NCBI GenBank assembly: GCA_963578605.1
Contig: CAUZEA010000038.1
Coordinates: 1-47,712, forward strand
DNA length: 47,712 nucleotides
Origin: JAKVCB01 sp963578605
GTDB taxonomy: Bacteria; Planctomycetota; Planctomycetia; Pirellulales; Lacipirellulaceae
Direction of reading: 5' to 3'
Below the pieces are notes generated by a model. The model was not told the DNA's origin. It worked only from the letters and a program-made list of their open reading frames with translations, and searched no databases. Shown here piece by piece: positions 1 through 8,328 of this stretch. Numbering within the stretch: position 1 is the stretch's first letter; the number at the start of each line of letters is the position of its first letter. Position numbers and translations under genes: made by a program.

Positions 1-125
1 GGCTTCCCTCCGCTGCAAAGGTTGCTTCGGCTACGCCTCAGCAACCTTCTCCGCTACGGCAAGCCAGCGGATCCCTAGACCTAGATTTTCTCATAGGCCC
101 TGGATCATAGATCGGGGGAAGCCCA
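1..125. repeat. Left copy of a 125-bp inverted terminal repeat, MITE-like element
   Basis: This segment is the exact reverse complement of the last 125 bases of the window; identity stops at position 126. It is highly structured. A 9-bp stem pairs 18-26 with 40-48 around a 13-nt loop, and a 5-bp stem pairs 51-55 with 66-70. Its two ends are themselves imperfect inverted repeats: GGCTTCCCTCCG at the outer edge against GGCTTCCCCCG read inward from about 124. That suggests a short non-autonomous mobile element or dispersed palindromic repeat. No transposase lies nearby. Both contig ends falling inside the same repeat is also what an assembler does at a multicopy repeat, so the window edges are probably assembly breaks and not true DNA ends. 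Confidence 0.85.
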
Positions 126-383
126 GAGACTGCCAGCGCGATTATTTCCCGCGTCTTGGCGTCCAGGCGGGATTGCCGGTCTGTGGCTTCGGGATGCATC
201 CATTTTTTCAAGTTGTTCCAAACCGACTCTAGTAGTTCTGGTTGAGTTGCCAGGGTTCGCCAGAAGTTTGGAACGAAGTCGATCTCTTTCGTGCGTTGGA
301 ATCCGCAAAGATTTCGGCAACTCGTTCAGACGCCTGATCTTCCGGCACTGGCGAGACAGTCGCGGTGGGGAGCTCCGACATGA
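126..383 (-). pseudogene. Carboxymuconolactone decarboxylase/AhpD-like gene remnant, frameshifted and truncated by the repeat
   Basis: Reading the minus strand from the ATG at 383 gives MSELPTATVSPVPEDQ and then ERVAEIFAD. The frame then breaks near 300. The next frame continues with RTKEIDFVPNFWRTLATQP, ESVWNNLKKWMHPEATD and TREIIALAVS, which has the look of the N-terminal helices of AhpD-like/carboxymuconolactone decarboxylase proteins. A one-base loss at about 300-302 would explain the shift. The frame then runs into the 125-bp repeat right after ALAVS, just before the CxxC active site expected in this family, so no functional enzyme can be made. Family assignment rests on recalled sequence pattern only. 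It could alternatively be a related peroxidase-like protein. Confidence 0.6.
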
Positions 384-603
384 TGATCCATTCTGTTTCT
401 CGGGCGGGGCCTGATAAACGAATTACCGATTCTCCTATTATTGGAAACTGCCGACAAGCTGGTCAGCGGCGTTGCCATCGGACTGGGTGACTCGAGAACC
501 TGAGGCGGTTGCCCCCACGCGAGTTCCCTAGAACCCTCCTGACATGGGAGCTGACAACCGTTCTGGCAGTTTTTACCCATCACCCCAATCTCGTGGTTGC
601 CGG

Positions 604-755
604 CTGGTATACCACACAAACGCTGGTATACCACACAAACGCTGGTATACCACACAAACGCTGGTATACCACACAAACGCTGGTATACCACACAAACGCT
701 GGTATACCACACAAACGCTGGTATACCACACAAACGCTGGTATACCACACAAACC
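604..755. repeat. Eight tandem copies of a 19-bp unit with a TGGTATACCA palindrome
   Basis: The unit ctggtataccacacaaacg repeats eight times without interruption, starting at 604, 623, 642, 661, 680, 699, 718 and 737. Only the last base of the last copy differs. Each unit contains a 10-bp perfect palindrome, TGGTATACCA, so the array presents eight identical dyad sites one every 19 bp. The period is not a multiple of three, so it is not a peptide repeat. Known structures of this shape include iteron arrays and clustered operators for dimeric regulators; a plain minisatellite is also possible. It lies about 330 bp upstream of the operon at 1081. Confidence 0.95.
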
Positions 756-880
756 ATGTAATCTCCTCTTTTCGGTGACGGCAAAGGGATTCGGGGCAAA
801 CCAACGTCCCCGGTTAGTGATAGCGACTGTAAAGCGTGATTTTGTGGAGTTCACTAGCATTGCAAAGGAAACAAATTTAC

Positions 881-934
881 AATGATGTTACCAGCTAGCC
901 GATAATGAATGATGTTACCAGCTAGCCGATAATG
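881..934. repeat. 27-bp perfect tandem duplication
   Basis: Positions 881-907 and 908-934 are identical 27-mers beginning aatgatgttaccagctagcc. The unit includes GCTAGC, a 6-bp palindrome. It sits about 150 bp upstream of the start of the 1081 gene, where a duplicated operator or promoter element would be expected. No function is evident beyond the duplication itself. Confidence 0.9.
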
Positions 935-1080
935 ATTGTGGGAAAATGGCCCTAAGCTGCACGGAAGCAAGCGAGTTGGTATCTTCGGGGAATGGATTTC
1001 GGCATCCCGAACAGGAAAACCAAGGCAGTACGAACTGGCCAGTCGCAGTTCAGGCCGCTACCACCAGGAGAAAAGTGTCT

Positions 1081-1992
1081 ATGTGCGGAATCGCCGGCAT
1101 CATGTTCAAAAAGGCTGATCTGGATCTCCAGACCGGACAAGCCTTGATCGACATGCTGGATGGCTGCCAGCATCGCGGCCCGGATTCCACCGGATTTGCG
1201 CTCTACGGGGATGCAAAATCGGGACAGTTGCGTCTGCGGTTTTTTGTAGGAGAAGATACCGAGGCTACAGAGGCTATTCAGCGAATTCAGGCGACATTGG
1301 CAGATCAGGGTGCCGACGTTGTCGAGGACCAGGTGATCGGGAACAATTACCGTGTCACCGTGAATTTCGACGGTGACGTCCGAAAGTTTTCGTACCGCAT
1401 GGAACACGTGGCCAAGGTAATTTCGATCGGCTCGAGTCTCGAGATCATCAAAGACGTCGGTAGTGCACATGATGTGGATGATCGGTACGATGTGCATTGC
1501 TTTCGTGGCACCCACGGGATTGGGCATGTGCGACTGGCCACGGAGTCGGATGTCAAGCCAGAGGCTTCCCACCCTTTCTGGGCGACCGGATTCACTGATG
1601 TAGCGATTGTCCACAACGGCCAGATCACCAATTATTGGAAAATGCGGCGGAGATTGGAGCAGCGGGACTTCCAGTTTTCGACCGACAATGACAGTGAGCT
1701 CGTCGCAGTTTACTTAGCCGACAAGCTGTCGCAGAGTGCTTCGCTGAAAGAAGCGCTGGCGAGTTCGATCGATGACTTGGACGGTACCTTCTCTTTTCTG
1801 GTCTCAACGCGTGACGAGATTGGTTATGCCAAGGATCGTCTGGCAGCCAAACCGATGATCATGTTTGAAAACGACAACCTCATTTCAATTGCTTCCGAAG
1901 AAGTTTCCCTCAATCGTCTCTTCCCCGGCCAGGCCTTGAATACCAAGGAACCACCGCCCGGTACGTACAACACATGGTCACGATCGATTTAG
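1081..1992 (+). CDS. Class II glutamine amidotransferase subunit of a split glutamate synthase/N-methylglutamate synthase-like complex (MgsA/GlxB type)
   Basis: This 303-residue protein starts MCGIAGI, giving the N-terminal Cys nucleophile of Ntn-type glutamine amidotransferases once Met is removed. That fixes the start at 1081, although the frame is open further upstream. Other family signatures are QHRGPDSTG near residue 33, GHVRLAT, VHNGQITN and the following DSELVA. It would hydrolyse glutamine and hand ammonia to the FMN synthase encoded next. The length fits the stand-alone amidotransferase subunit found in archaeal-type split GltS and in MgsA/GlxB of methylamine-using bacteria, not the large fused GltB. 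Its 3' end overlaps the next gene by 19 bp, so the two are translationally coupled. Glutamate synthase and N-methylglutamate synthase roles cannot be told apart by sequence here. Confidence 0.85.
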   Translation: MCGIAGIMFKKADLDLQTGQALIDMLDGCQHRGPDSTGFALYGDAKSGQLRLRFFVGEDTEATEAIQRIQATLADQGADVVEDQVIGNNYRVTVNFDGDVRKFSYRMEHVAKVISIGSSLEIIKDVGSAHDVDDRYDVHCFRGTHGIGHVRLATESDVKPEASHPFWATGFTDVAIVHNGQITNYWKMRRRLEQRDFQFSTDNDSELVAVYLADKLSQSASLKEALASSIDDLDGTFSFLVSTRDEIGYAKDRLAAKPMIMFENDNLISIASEEVSLNRLFPGQALNTKEPPPGTYNTWSRSI

Positions 1993-3932
1993 CCGAAATT
2001 TCTGTCCGTAAAGCTAACGAGCTTATCTGGAAACAGGGTGCCGACGGCGACGATGTCGAAGTCATCAACCCCGATGCACGTCATCATATTGGCGTAGGCC
2101 TGACGTCACCGATTACGGTCAAAATCAGGGGCTCCGCCGGTTATTTTTGCGCCGGCCTGACCGACCAGGCACATTTCGAGGTTGATAACAATGTTGGCTG
2201 GGGCCTGGGAGACAATATGTATGTCGGATCGGTGGTGGTCGCGGGTAATGCGGGTGCCATTGCCGGCGTTGCCATTCGAGGTGCCGAGCTGGTCATCCGT
2301 GGCAACATGGGATCTCGCGCCGGACAGGTCATGAAAGCGGGTACCCTCTGCTGCGCCGGTAATGCAAATTTTATGGCCGGTTACATGATGTATGGCGGCA
2401 GGATCATTATCCTGGGCGACTCGGGCGAGCGTCTTGGCGAGGATATGACCGGCGGAGAGATTTTTCTGGGTGGTCGTTTGCAGGACTTGGGATCGGATGC
2501 AGAAGTTACGGACACAGCAGACGAAGAAATTGAGAGCATTCGTGAATTTCTGGATCGGTATAAAATCTCGTTTGAGGGAACGTTCCAGAAAGTCGTCAAC
2601 GCTGGCAAGAAGCTGCGCTATAGTACTAGTGAAGAGCAAATGCGGAGCATTCCATTCTTTTCTTTCTCAGGCGACTCGTCCTATTGGAACCCAAAAATTC
2701 AGGAAGATATTCACGTTAAGTCGCAGATCGGCCGGTACCGCATTCGCGGATACGGTGGCGCCCGCTCATTGCCGCACCTGTCGGACCTTGCCTTTAAACG
2801 CGATTTATCGAGCGCCGGTGACGACGTCGATGTGGCCTCAAAAGTTGAAATGTATACCGAGATTGGCAGCAAAAACGGGGCCAACCCGTTGAAACTCAGC
2901 ATGCCTGTCATGATCGCTCCCATGAGTTATGGGGCACTGAGCCGCTCGACCAAGCAGGCAATTGGTATCGCCTCGTCGCTTTCGCGTATTGCTGAGAATA
3001 CCGGCGAGGGTGGCATGAGCGATGCACAACGTGATGCTGCCGACCAGCTGATTTTCCAATGCCTGGGGGGACGCCTGGGTTGGAATATTCACGACATGTT
3101 GCGGGCTGACGGACTGGAAATCTACATTTCACAGGGTGCCAAGCCGGGCCTGGGTGGACAACTGATGGCCAAGAAGGTGACTCCCGAACTGGCCGCGATC
3201 CGTGGGATCCCGGCCGGCATTGACCTTCGCTCGCCTTCCCGTCACCCCGATATCCTGGGCGCAGACGATTTGATCATCAAGATCGAAGAATTTCGCGAAG
3301 CGACTGGGTACCGGTTACCGGTGAGTGTCAAACTTGGTGCCGGTCGAGTACGTGACGACATCAAGATTGCGGTCAAAGATGGCTTTGATTTCATCGAACT
3401 GGATGGAATGCAGGGCTCGACCGGGGCGGGCAGTGCCGAAGTCATCGATTATGTTGGCATACCCACGTTGGCAGCGATTATCGAGGCCGAGGAAGCCCTG
3501 GCGGAAATCGGACGCCGGGACGATATCGAGATCATACTGATGGGAGGAATACGGGATGGAGTCGATGCCGTCAAAGGGCTTTGCCTGGGCGCCGATGCGG
3601 TAGCCTTTGGTACGTCGGTCATTATTGCCGGGGGCTGTATCGCCTGCATGCAGTGTCATGTGGGACAGTGTGTGACAGGGATTGCCACCCAGGATCCAAA
3701 ACATGAAGAGCGGTACCACATCCATGTAGAAGCGCAAAACATCCATCGCTTCCTCGAAAGCGTACGCTGGCAAATCGCATCGATCACCCAGGGGCTTGGA
3801 CATACGGACGTGCGGCAGTTGAGCCGCGACGATCTGGTAGCGGTCACCCCCGACGCGGCTGCCATTACCGGTCTGCCGTATGCGCCCGAGTTCCGGGAAA
3901 ACCGTGTCCCCGAGGTAGTAAAGGCCAGTTGA
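1974..3932 (+). CDS. GXGXG domain fused to FMN/3Fe-4S glutamate synthase domain (MgsB-MgsC or GlxC-GlxD fusion)
   Basis: This 652-residue protein joins two subunits that are often separate. Residues about 1-190 form a GXGXG beta-helix domain, with repeated glycine-rich turns such as VVAGNAGAIAGVAIRGAE. Residues about 210-640 form the FMN-dependent glutamate synthase barrel, with MIAPMSYGALS, ELDGMQGSTGAG and LMGGIRDGVDAVKGL. The 3Fe-4S-type cysteine cluster is present (C555, C558, C561, C566 in GGCIACMQCHVGQC). In this family the barrel aminates 2-oxoglutarate, or condenses methylamine with glutamate in MgsC. It overlaps the amidotransferase by 19 bp and is followed after 1 nt by the GltD-like gene, so the three form one operon. 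No N-methylglutamate dehydrogenase or GmaS gene is in the window, which leaves the methylamine role open. Confidence 0.85.
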   Translation: MVTIDLAEISVRKANELIWKQGADGDDVEVINPDARHHIGVGLTSPITVKIRGSAGYFCAGLTDQAHFEVDNNVGWGLGDNMYVGSVVVAGNAGAIAGVAIRGAELVIRGNMGSRAGQVMKAGTLCCAGNANFMAGYMMYGGRIIILGDSGERLGEDMTGGEIFLGGRLQDLGSDAEVTDTADEEIESIREFLDRYKISFEGTFQKVVNAGKKLRYSTSEEQMRSIPFFSFSGDSSYWNPKIQEDIHVKSQIGRYRIRGYGGARSLPHLSDLAFKRDLSSAGDDVDVASKVEMYTEIGSKNGANPLKLSMPVMIAPMSYGALSRSTKQAIGIASSLSRIAENTGEGGMSDAQRDAADQLIFQCLGGRLGWNIHDMLRADGLEIYISQGAKPGLGGQLMAKKVTPELAAIRGIPAGIDLRSPSRHPDILGADDLIIKIEEFREATGYRLPVSVKLGAGRVRDDIKIAVKDGFDFIELDGMQGSTGAGSAEVIDYVGIPTLAAIIEAEEALAEIGRRDDIEIILMGGIRDGVDAVKGLCLGADAVAFGTSVIIAGGCIACMQCHVGQCVTGIATQDPKHEERYHIHVEAQNIHRFLESVRWQIASITQGLGHTDVRQLSRDDLVAVTPDAAAITGLPYAPEFRENRVPEVVKAS

Positions 3933-3933
3933 G

Positions 3934-6465
3934 ATGACCGTCTACGATTTAGAACGTATTCAATTGCCGGTACTTCCGTCGGAGTTTCGTGATCGCGATG
4001 ACTCGGCGGACACGCATTTTGTGCCCGCACCATGCCAGGTCGCGTGTCCGATCGGTACGGATGCACCTTCTTATATCGGCTATATTTGGGAAGGAAAGCT
4101 CGAGGAGGCTTTCGAGGCGATCACGGCAACCAATCCATTCAGCTCGATTTGTGGCCGAGTGTGCGACGCCCCGTGCGAACCTGCCTGCCGACGTACCGAC
4201 AGCGATGGTCCGGTGCAAATCCGTAATCTCAAACGGTACGTCATGGACAAGCTTGGCGCTTCGTACCGCCTGCCCCGGCTGCCAGTGACGCAAAGTGAAT
4301 CTGTGGGAATCGTTGGGAGCGGCCCAGCCGGGCTGACAGCGGCCAACGACCTTTGCGCGGCCGGTTATACCGTCCATGTTTATGAAATGACAGATCGTCT
4401 TGGCGGAACGATGGTCTGGGGAATACCCGCATTTCGACTGCCACCCGGAATTATCCAGGAAGATATTGACCGGCTTACCGATCGCTGCGAAGGCTTGCAC
4501 ATTCACCTAAATACCGCGCTCGGCAATGATATTACGCTGGACGAACTGAAATCACGCCACGATGCCATCATCATGGCGATTGGTGCCTGGTGGGGCAAGC
4601 CCATGGGCATTCCCGGTGAGGACGATCCGCGGGTTGTCGACGGTGTTGGTTTTTTGCGACGCGTTAATGTCGGCGAGAGACCCGAGCTACCCGAAACTGT
4701 GGTCGTGGTGGGCGGCGGAGACGTGGCCATGGATGCCTGCCGTGTGGCGAAGCGACTTCCCGGCTGCAAGCATGTGAAGGTGATTTACCGCCGTGGTCCC
4801 GATGAGATTCCCGCACGTCGTATTGAATTGGAAGGTGCCATTAAGGAAGGCATTGAATTTACCTATCACACCCAGCAGGTCGCGGTTGAGTCGAGTGATG
4901 ATTCACTCGTGTTGCGCTGCGTGCGAACTGAACCGGGTGAACCGGATGAAGATGGTCGCAGGCGGCCTGTCACGGTAGCGGGCAGTGAACATGACATTGA
5001 ATGTGGCATGGTCATCGCTTCTGTCGGCCAGCAGGCGGAGTGTGAGGAGTTGGCACAAAACGACATGATGGCTGCGGACCGCATCAACGCAAATTTTGAA
5101 AGTATGGGCACGTCAGATCCCAAAGTCTTTGCGGCGGGAGACGGGGCATTTGGGGGTTCCACCATCGTGATAGCCATGCACCACGGTCAGCGCGTGGCCT
5201 ATTACGTCAAAGCCTTTCTCGAGGGACGTGACAACCCTCTCCCGTATCGGACACCTTACCGCACTCGGCGGGTACCCGTGGCTCAGGATATCCTGTGGGA
5301 AACAACGCCCGTGCAACAGCCAGAGTTTTTTGGGCTGGGTGAGAATCCTATCGAGTTTGCTGAAATCGAAGCGACCTACAACCTGGACACAGCCCGCCAG
5401 GAAGCAGCGCGGTGTTATCGCTGCGATGCAGAAACCGGGTCCGCCGATTACACGGTGCGCCACCGGGAAGACCTGTTTTCGATGGCCCGTACCGTACCCA
5501 CCGATTTGCCAAAACTCAATGCGATGTTGCACCAGCGTTTGCCCGTTCGAGACGATCCGTTTCCCGAAGGCCGCCCGCCAAACCTGGATGATATCGTTTT
5601 CTTGCCCGCGAACTTGTCGCGTCTGGTGATCGACCCTTATCGCGAAGCTTGTAAAATCAGTATCAAAATTGCCGGCAGGATCGACCTTGTGCAGCCATTT
5701 CTGGTGACCGGCTTTGACCAGGCCCCGGTAGAAGTGCGTGACGGTGTCGGAATGGGGCTCGCTCAAGCCGGGTGTGGCTACCTGGGTACCATGCCACTTG
5801 GCGGCTGCTCGTCGTGGTTCCAGTTGTTGACCCCAGGGGCACCCGAACCAAGCGCCGATGCAACCGCGCTCATCCATGCCTTGGGCGACACGTTTCAATC
5901 ACCTGGGCTCCAGCGCCAACACGACGGTCAAATTCTCGGGCTGGCTGTCAGCTCCACACAAGTCCTGGAAGAGGCCATCCAGCATTCCCTGGAGCAAGGT
6001 CTGGACATGATGCTATTGGATGCGACGGGCCACTTGGGTGAGCTCTGGCCGGAATTGGGTGGCGCCCCCGATTTTGGAATTCTTCGTGATGCCGTGAAAA
6101 TCCTCCGCCGCCTCCGAAGGGAAGAGGAATTTGACCTGGTCTACTTTGGAGGTATTCGTTCGGGTACTGATGCCTCAAAGATCATCGGGATGGGGACTGT
6201 AGCAGTCGTACTTGGGGTTTGCGTGGGCCTCGCCGTTGGTGGCGGAATCACCGATGGCACGCTGCAGTTTTCGTCGGACTTCAACGAACAGGAACGTGCG
6301 GAAGCGGTGGTCAACATTCTCCAGGCGAACTCTGGTGAGGCATCGATGATGGCTCGATGTACCGGCAAGACCAGCTTGCACAATCTGGAACCCGAGGATC
6401 TACGGACCGTAACGCTGTCGGCTGCCTCGGCCACCGGCATCCCGTTGGTCGGCACTCGGGCTTGA
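3934..6465 (+). CDS. GltD-like NAD(P)H:FAD/4Fe-4S oxidoreductase fused to a degenerate FMN-barrel-like domain
   Basis: This 843-residue protein begins with a DPYD/GltD-type iron-sulfur region (C34, C38, C73, C77, C81, C85). FAD-binding GSGPAGLTAAN follows at 128-138, then NAD(P)H-binding VVGGGDVAMD at 258-267, and FAAGDGAFGG closes the flavoprotein near residue 400. Ordinary GltD is about 450-500 residues. Here some 250 extra residues (about 590-835) resemble the synthase barrel of the upstream gene: FGGIRSGTDASKIIGMG parallels MGGIRDGVDAVKGLCLG, and a C-terminal ARCTGKTSLHNLEPEDLRTV stretch matches the family end. The cysteine cluster is missing, replaced by VGLAVGGGITDG. The likely role is to feed electrons to the synthase, with the extra domain probably structural or regulatory. 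It abuts the previous gene with a 1-nt gap. Confidence 0.8.
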   Translation: MTVYDLERIQLPVLPSEFRDRDDSADTHFVPAPCQVACPIGTDAPSYIGYIWEGKLEEAFEAITATNPFSSICGRVCDAPCEPACRRTDSDGPVQIRNLKRYVMDKLGASYRLPRLPVTQSESVGIVGSGPAGLTAANDLCAAGYTVHVYEMTDRLGGTMVWGIPAFRLPPGIIQEDIDRLTDRCEGLHIHLNTALGNDITLDELKSRHDAIIMAIGAWWGKPMGIPGEDDPRVVDGVGFLRRVNVGERPELPETVVVVGGGDVAMDACRVAKRLPGCKHVKVIYRRGPDEIPARRIELEGAIKEGIEFTYHTQQVAVESSDDSLVLRCVRTEPGEPDEDGRRRPVTVAGSEHDIECGMVIASVGQQAECEELAQNDMMAADRINANFESMGTSDPKVFAAGDGAFGGSTIVIAMHHGQRVAYYVKAFLEGRDNPLPYRTPYRTRRVPVAQDILWETTPVQQPEFFGLGENPIEFAEIEATYNLDTARQEAARCYRCDAETGSADYTVRHREDLFSMARTVPTDLPKLNAMLHQRLPVRDDPFPEGRPPNLDDIVFLPANLSRLVIDPYREACKISIKIAGRIDLVQPFLVTGFDQAPVEVRDGVGMGLAQAGCGYLGTMPLGGCSSWFQLLTPGAPEPSADATALIHALGDTFQSPGLQRQHDGQILGLAVSSTQVLEEAIQHSLEQGLDMMLLDATGHLGELWPELGGAPDFGILRDAVKILRRLRREEEFDLVYFGGIRSGTDASKIIGMGTVAVVLGVCVGLAVGGGITDGTLQFSSDFNEQERAEAVVNILQANSGEASMMARCTGKTSLHNLEPEDLRTVTLSAASATGIPLVGTRA

Positions 6466-6633
6466 ACGCCTAAAGCAGGGCTCTTCGGCTTGATCGGGAA
6501 ACCGGTCTTCCCATTTGGGACATCATGGGTTGTGGCGATTCGATTTTTTTCGTGCCGGTCAGACGCAGGCTGTTTTCCGATCGCGTTGTCGAGTTACCGA
6601 CCATCACACAGCCGAGAGGCATTAATAGCCCTG

Positions 6634-8328
6634 TCAAAAAACAGGTGCCTCACGGTAGGTTCCCCACACCTTACGGAGTGCCTCGACAATGTCCCCCATG
6701 GTAGCCCCCGCCTTCACGAGCTCGATGGTTACGGGCAGGACGTTTTGTGATTCGTCTTCAACCACAGCCTGGAGGCGGGCAAGCAGTGCCTGAACGGTGG
6801 GCTCGTCGCGCTCAGCTCGAACATGGTTGAGTCGGTTTAGTTGGCGTTCAAGGGTTTCCGGGTTGTAATCGTGGGTTTCGATGTCGAACGTTTCGTCCTC
6901 TTCGACGAATGCGTTGACACCGATGACCTGTTTTTCTCCAGACTGCTTTTTGAGGGCCACCTGGTAGGCGAAATCTGAAATATGGCGCTGACACCAGCCT
7001 TCTTCGATCCGTTTGACAATTCCACCGTTCGTGTCGATCTCGTCAAGGACCTCAAACACGCGCCGCTCGAACTCGCTGGTGAGGCTCTCGACATAATAGG
7101 AACCGCCCAGCGGATCAACGACGTTTGCCACGTTGGTTTCTACGGCGATGATCTGCTGTGTGCGCAGCGCGATTTTCATTGCTTCTTCGGTGGGGATTGT
7201 AAAAGCCTCGTCCATTCCGTTGGTGTGCAGGCTTTGTGCACCTCCCAATACGGCGGACAGCGCCTGCAGGCTCGTCCGTACAATGTTATTCTTGTATTGG
7301 GGCTGGGTGAGCGAAGCCGCCGCCGTCTGACAGTGGAACCGCAGCCGCATCGACTCAGGTTTCTGTGCACCAAAACGGTTTTTCATAATCTTCGCCCAGC
7401 AACGCCTCGCCGCCCGGAATTTAGCGATCTCTTCGAAAAAATCCGACTGCGAGACGAAGTAGAATGAAAGCCTTGCCGCAAACTCATCAACAGGCATCCC
7501 TGTTTTGATCACTTCTTCCACGTAATGAATGCCGTTGGCCAGCGTAAAGGCCACTTCGTGCAGCGGTGACGCCCCTGCTTCGGAGATGTGATATCCCGAG
7601 ATGTTGACCGGATTAAACCGCTTCATGTGCCTGGCACAATAAGTAATACAGTCTCGCACCAGGCGAACCGACGGCAGAATTGGATAGATCCATTCGTTTT
7701 GCGCCATGTACTCTTTGAGGATATCGGCCTGTATTGTGCCGGACAGTTTGTTCAGATCGTACCCGCGTTGCTCGGCAAAGGCGACGAACATGGCCAGTAA
7801 GATCCACGCCGACGGGTTGATGGTCAACGATACTGAAATTTGCTCCAGGTCAATTCCCTCGAACAACGCTTCCATGTCGGCCAACGAGTCGATCGCAACG
7901 CCTTCGCGGCCGACTTCACCCTCGCTCATAGGATGATCCGAATCGTAGCCCATCAGCGTCGGCATATCGAAGTCGACAGACAAGCCGGTCTGTCCGTTGG
8001 CAATCAGATATTTGAATCGCTTGTTGGTATCCTCCCCGGTGCCAAAACCGGCAATTTGACGCATGGTCCAGGTTCGTGCCCGATACATGGTTGGATACGG
8101 ACCGCGCGTATAAGGGTATTGCCCGGGAAGACCGATGTCTTCGAGCGGAGTGTCCTGTAGATCAAGGTCGGTGTACACACGCTGCACAGGAATGGTGCCG
8201 TAGGTCTCGAATTGCGTGCGGCGCTCGGCTTGGCGATCGAGAAAAGATTTGAGTTCGGCTTGCTCCCAAGCTGCGAACTGTTGGGCCAGGGTATCAACTT
8301 CTGAGCGGTTATGGAAACTATCCGTCAT
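6634..8328 (-). CDS. hcmA: 2-hydroxyisobutyryl-CoA mutase, large (substrate-binding) subunit
   Basis: This 564-residue protein is a B12-dependent acyl-CoA mutase large subunit (YPTMYRARTWTMRQIAGFG, GYDSDHP, GTIQADILKE, SGYHISEAGA). The substrate pocket separates the family. Methylmalonyl-CoA mutase has Tyr and Arg where this protein has Ile92 (RQI) and Gln210 (YMAQ), and Asp119 lies in GLSVDFD where methylmalonyl mutases have Ala. Ile90, Asp117 and Gln208 are the published hallmarks of Aquincola HcmA; the offset of two residues is constant here. The predicted reaction is 2-hydroxyisobutyryl-CoA to 3-hydroxybutyryl-CoA. The length matches HcmA and not the roughly 700-residue fused mutases; the B12 domain is the separate hcmB gene. 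It is last in the operon, with a 4-bp start/stop overlap with meaH. Confidence 0.92.
   Translation of the reverse strand: MTDSFHNRSEVDTLAQQFAAWEQAELKSFLDRQAERRTQFETYGTIPVQRVYTDLDLQDTPLEDIGLPGQYPYTRGPYPTMYRARTWTMRQIAGFGTGEDTNKRFKYLIANGQTGLSVDFDMPTLMGYDSDHPMSEGEVGREGVAIDSLADMEALFEGIDLEQISVSLTINPSAWILLAMFVAFAEQRGYDLNKLSGTIQADILKEYMAQNEWIYPILPSVRLVRDCITYCARHMKRFNPVNISGYHISEAGASPLHEVAFTLANGIHYVEEVIKTGMPVDEFAARLSFYFVSQSDFFEEIAKFRAARRCWAKIMKNRFGAQKPESMRLRFHCQTAAASLTQPQYKNNIVRTSLQALSAVLGGAQSLHTNGMDEAFTIPTEEAMKIALRTQQIIAVETNVANVVDPLGGSYYVESLTSEFERRVFEVLDEIDTNGGIVKRIEEGWCQRHISDFAYQVALKKQSGEKQVIGVNAFVEEDETFDIETHDYNPETLERQLNRLNHVRAERDEPTVQALLARLQAVVEDESQNVLPVTIELVKAGATMGDIVEALRKVWGTYREAPVF

Larger units (their letters stand above)
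384..1080. other. Intergenic spacer with two tandem repeats between the broken gene and the glutamate-synthase-like operon
   Basis: No convincing gene is present. The short frames crossing it on both strands arise from the 19-bp tandem array at 604-755, which lacks stops in several frames. A second tandem duplication lies at 881-934. The spacer carries the presumed promoter and leader of the plus-strand operon starting at 1081. An AGGAG ten bases upstream of that ATG is the likely ribosome binding site. Confidence 0.6.

Noticed and set aside
604..755. CRISPR array
   Set aside because: The repeats abut with no spacers, and no cas gene is present.
509..885. Open frames across the 19-bp array on both strands
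   Set aside because: The 19-bp period cycles all three frames, so the peptide repeats are a by-product of a stop-free unit. No starts with ribosome sites or family similarity.
6541..6560. Intrinsic terminator at the T-run after the GltD-like gene
   Set aside because: No adequate stem precedes the T-run on the plus strand.
6634..8328. Methylmalonyl-CoA mutase large subunit
   Set aside because: The pocket residues are Ile and Gln with an extra Asp, not the Tyr and Arg of methylmalonyl-CoA mutase, and the operon contains an acyl-CoA ligase.
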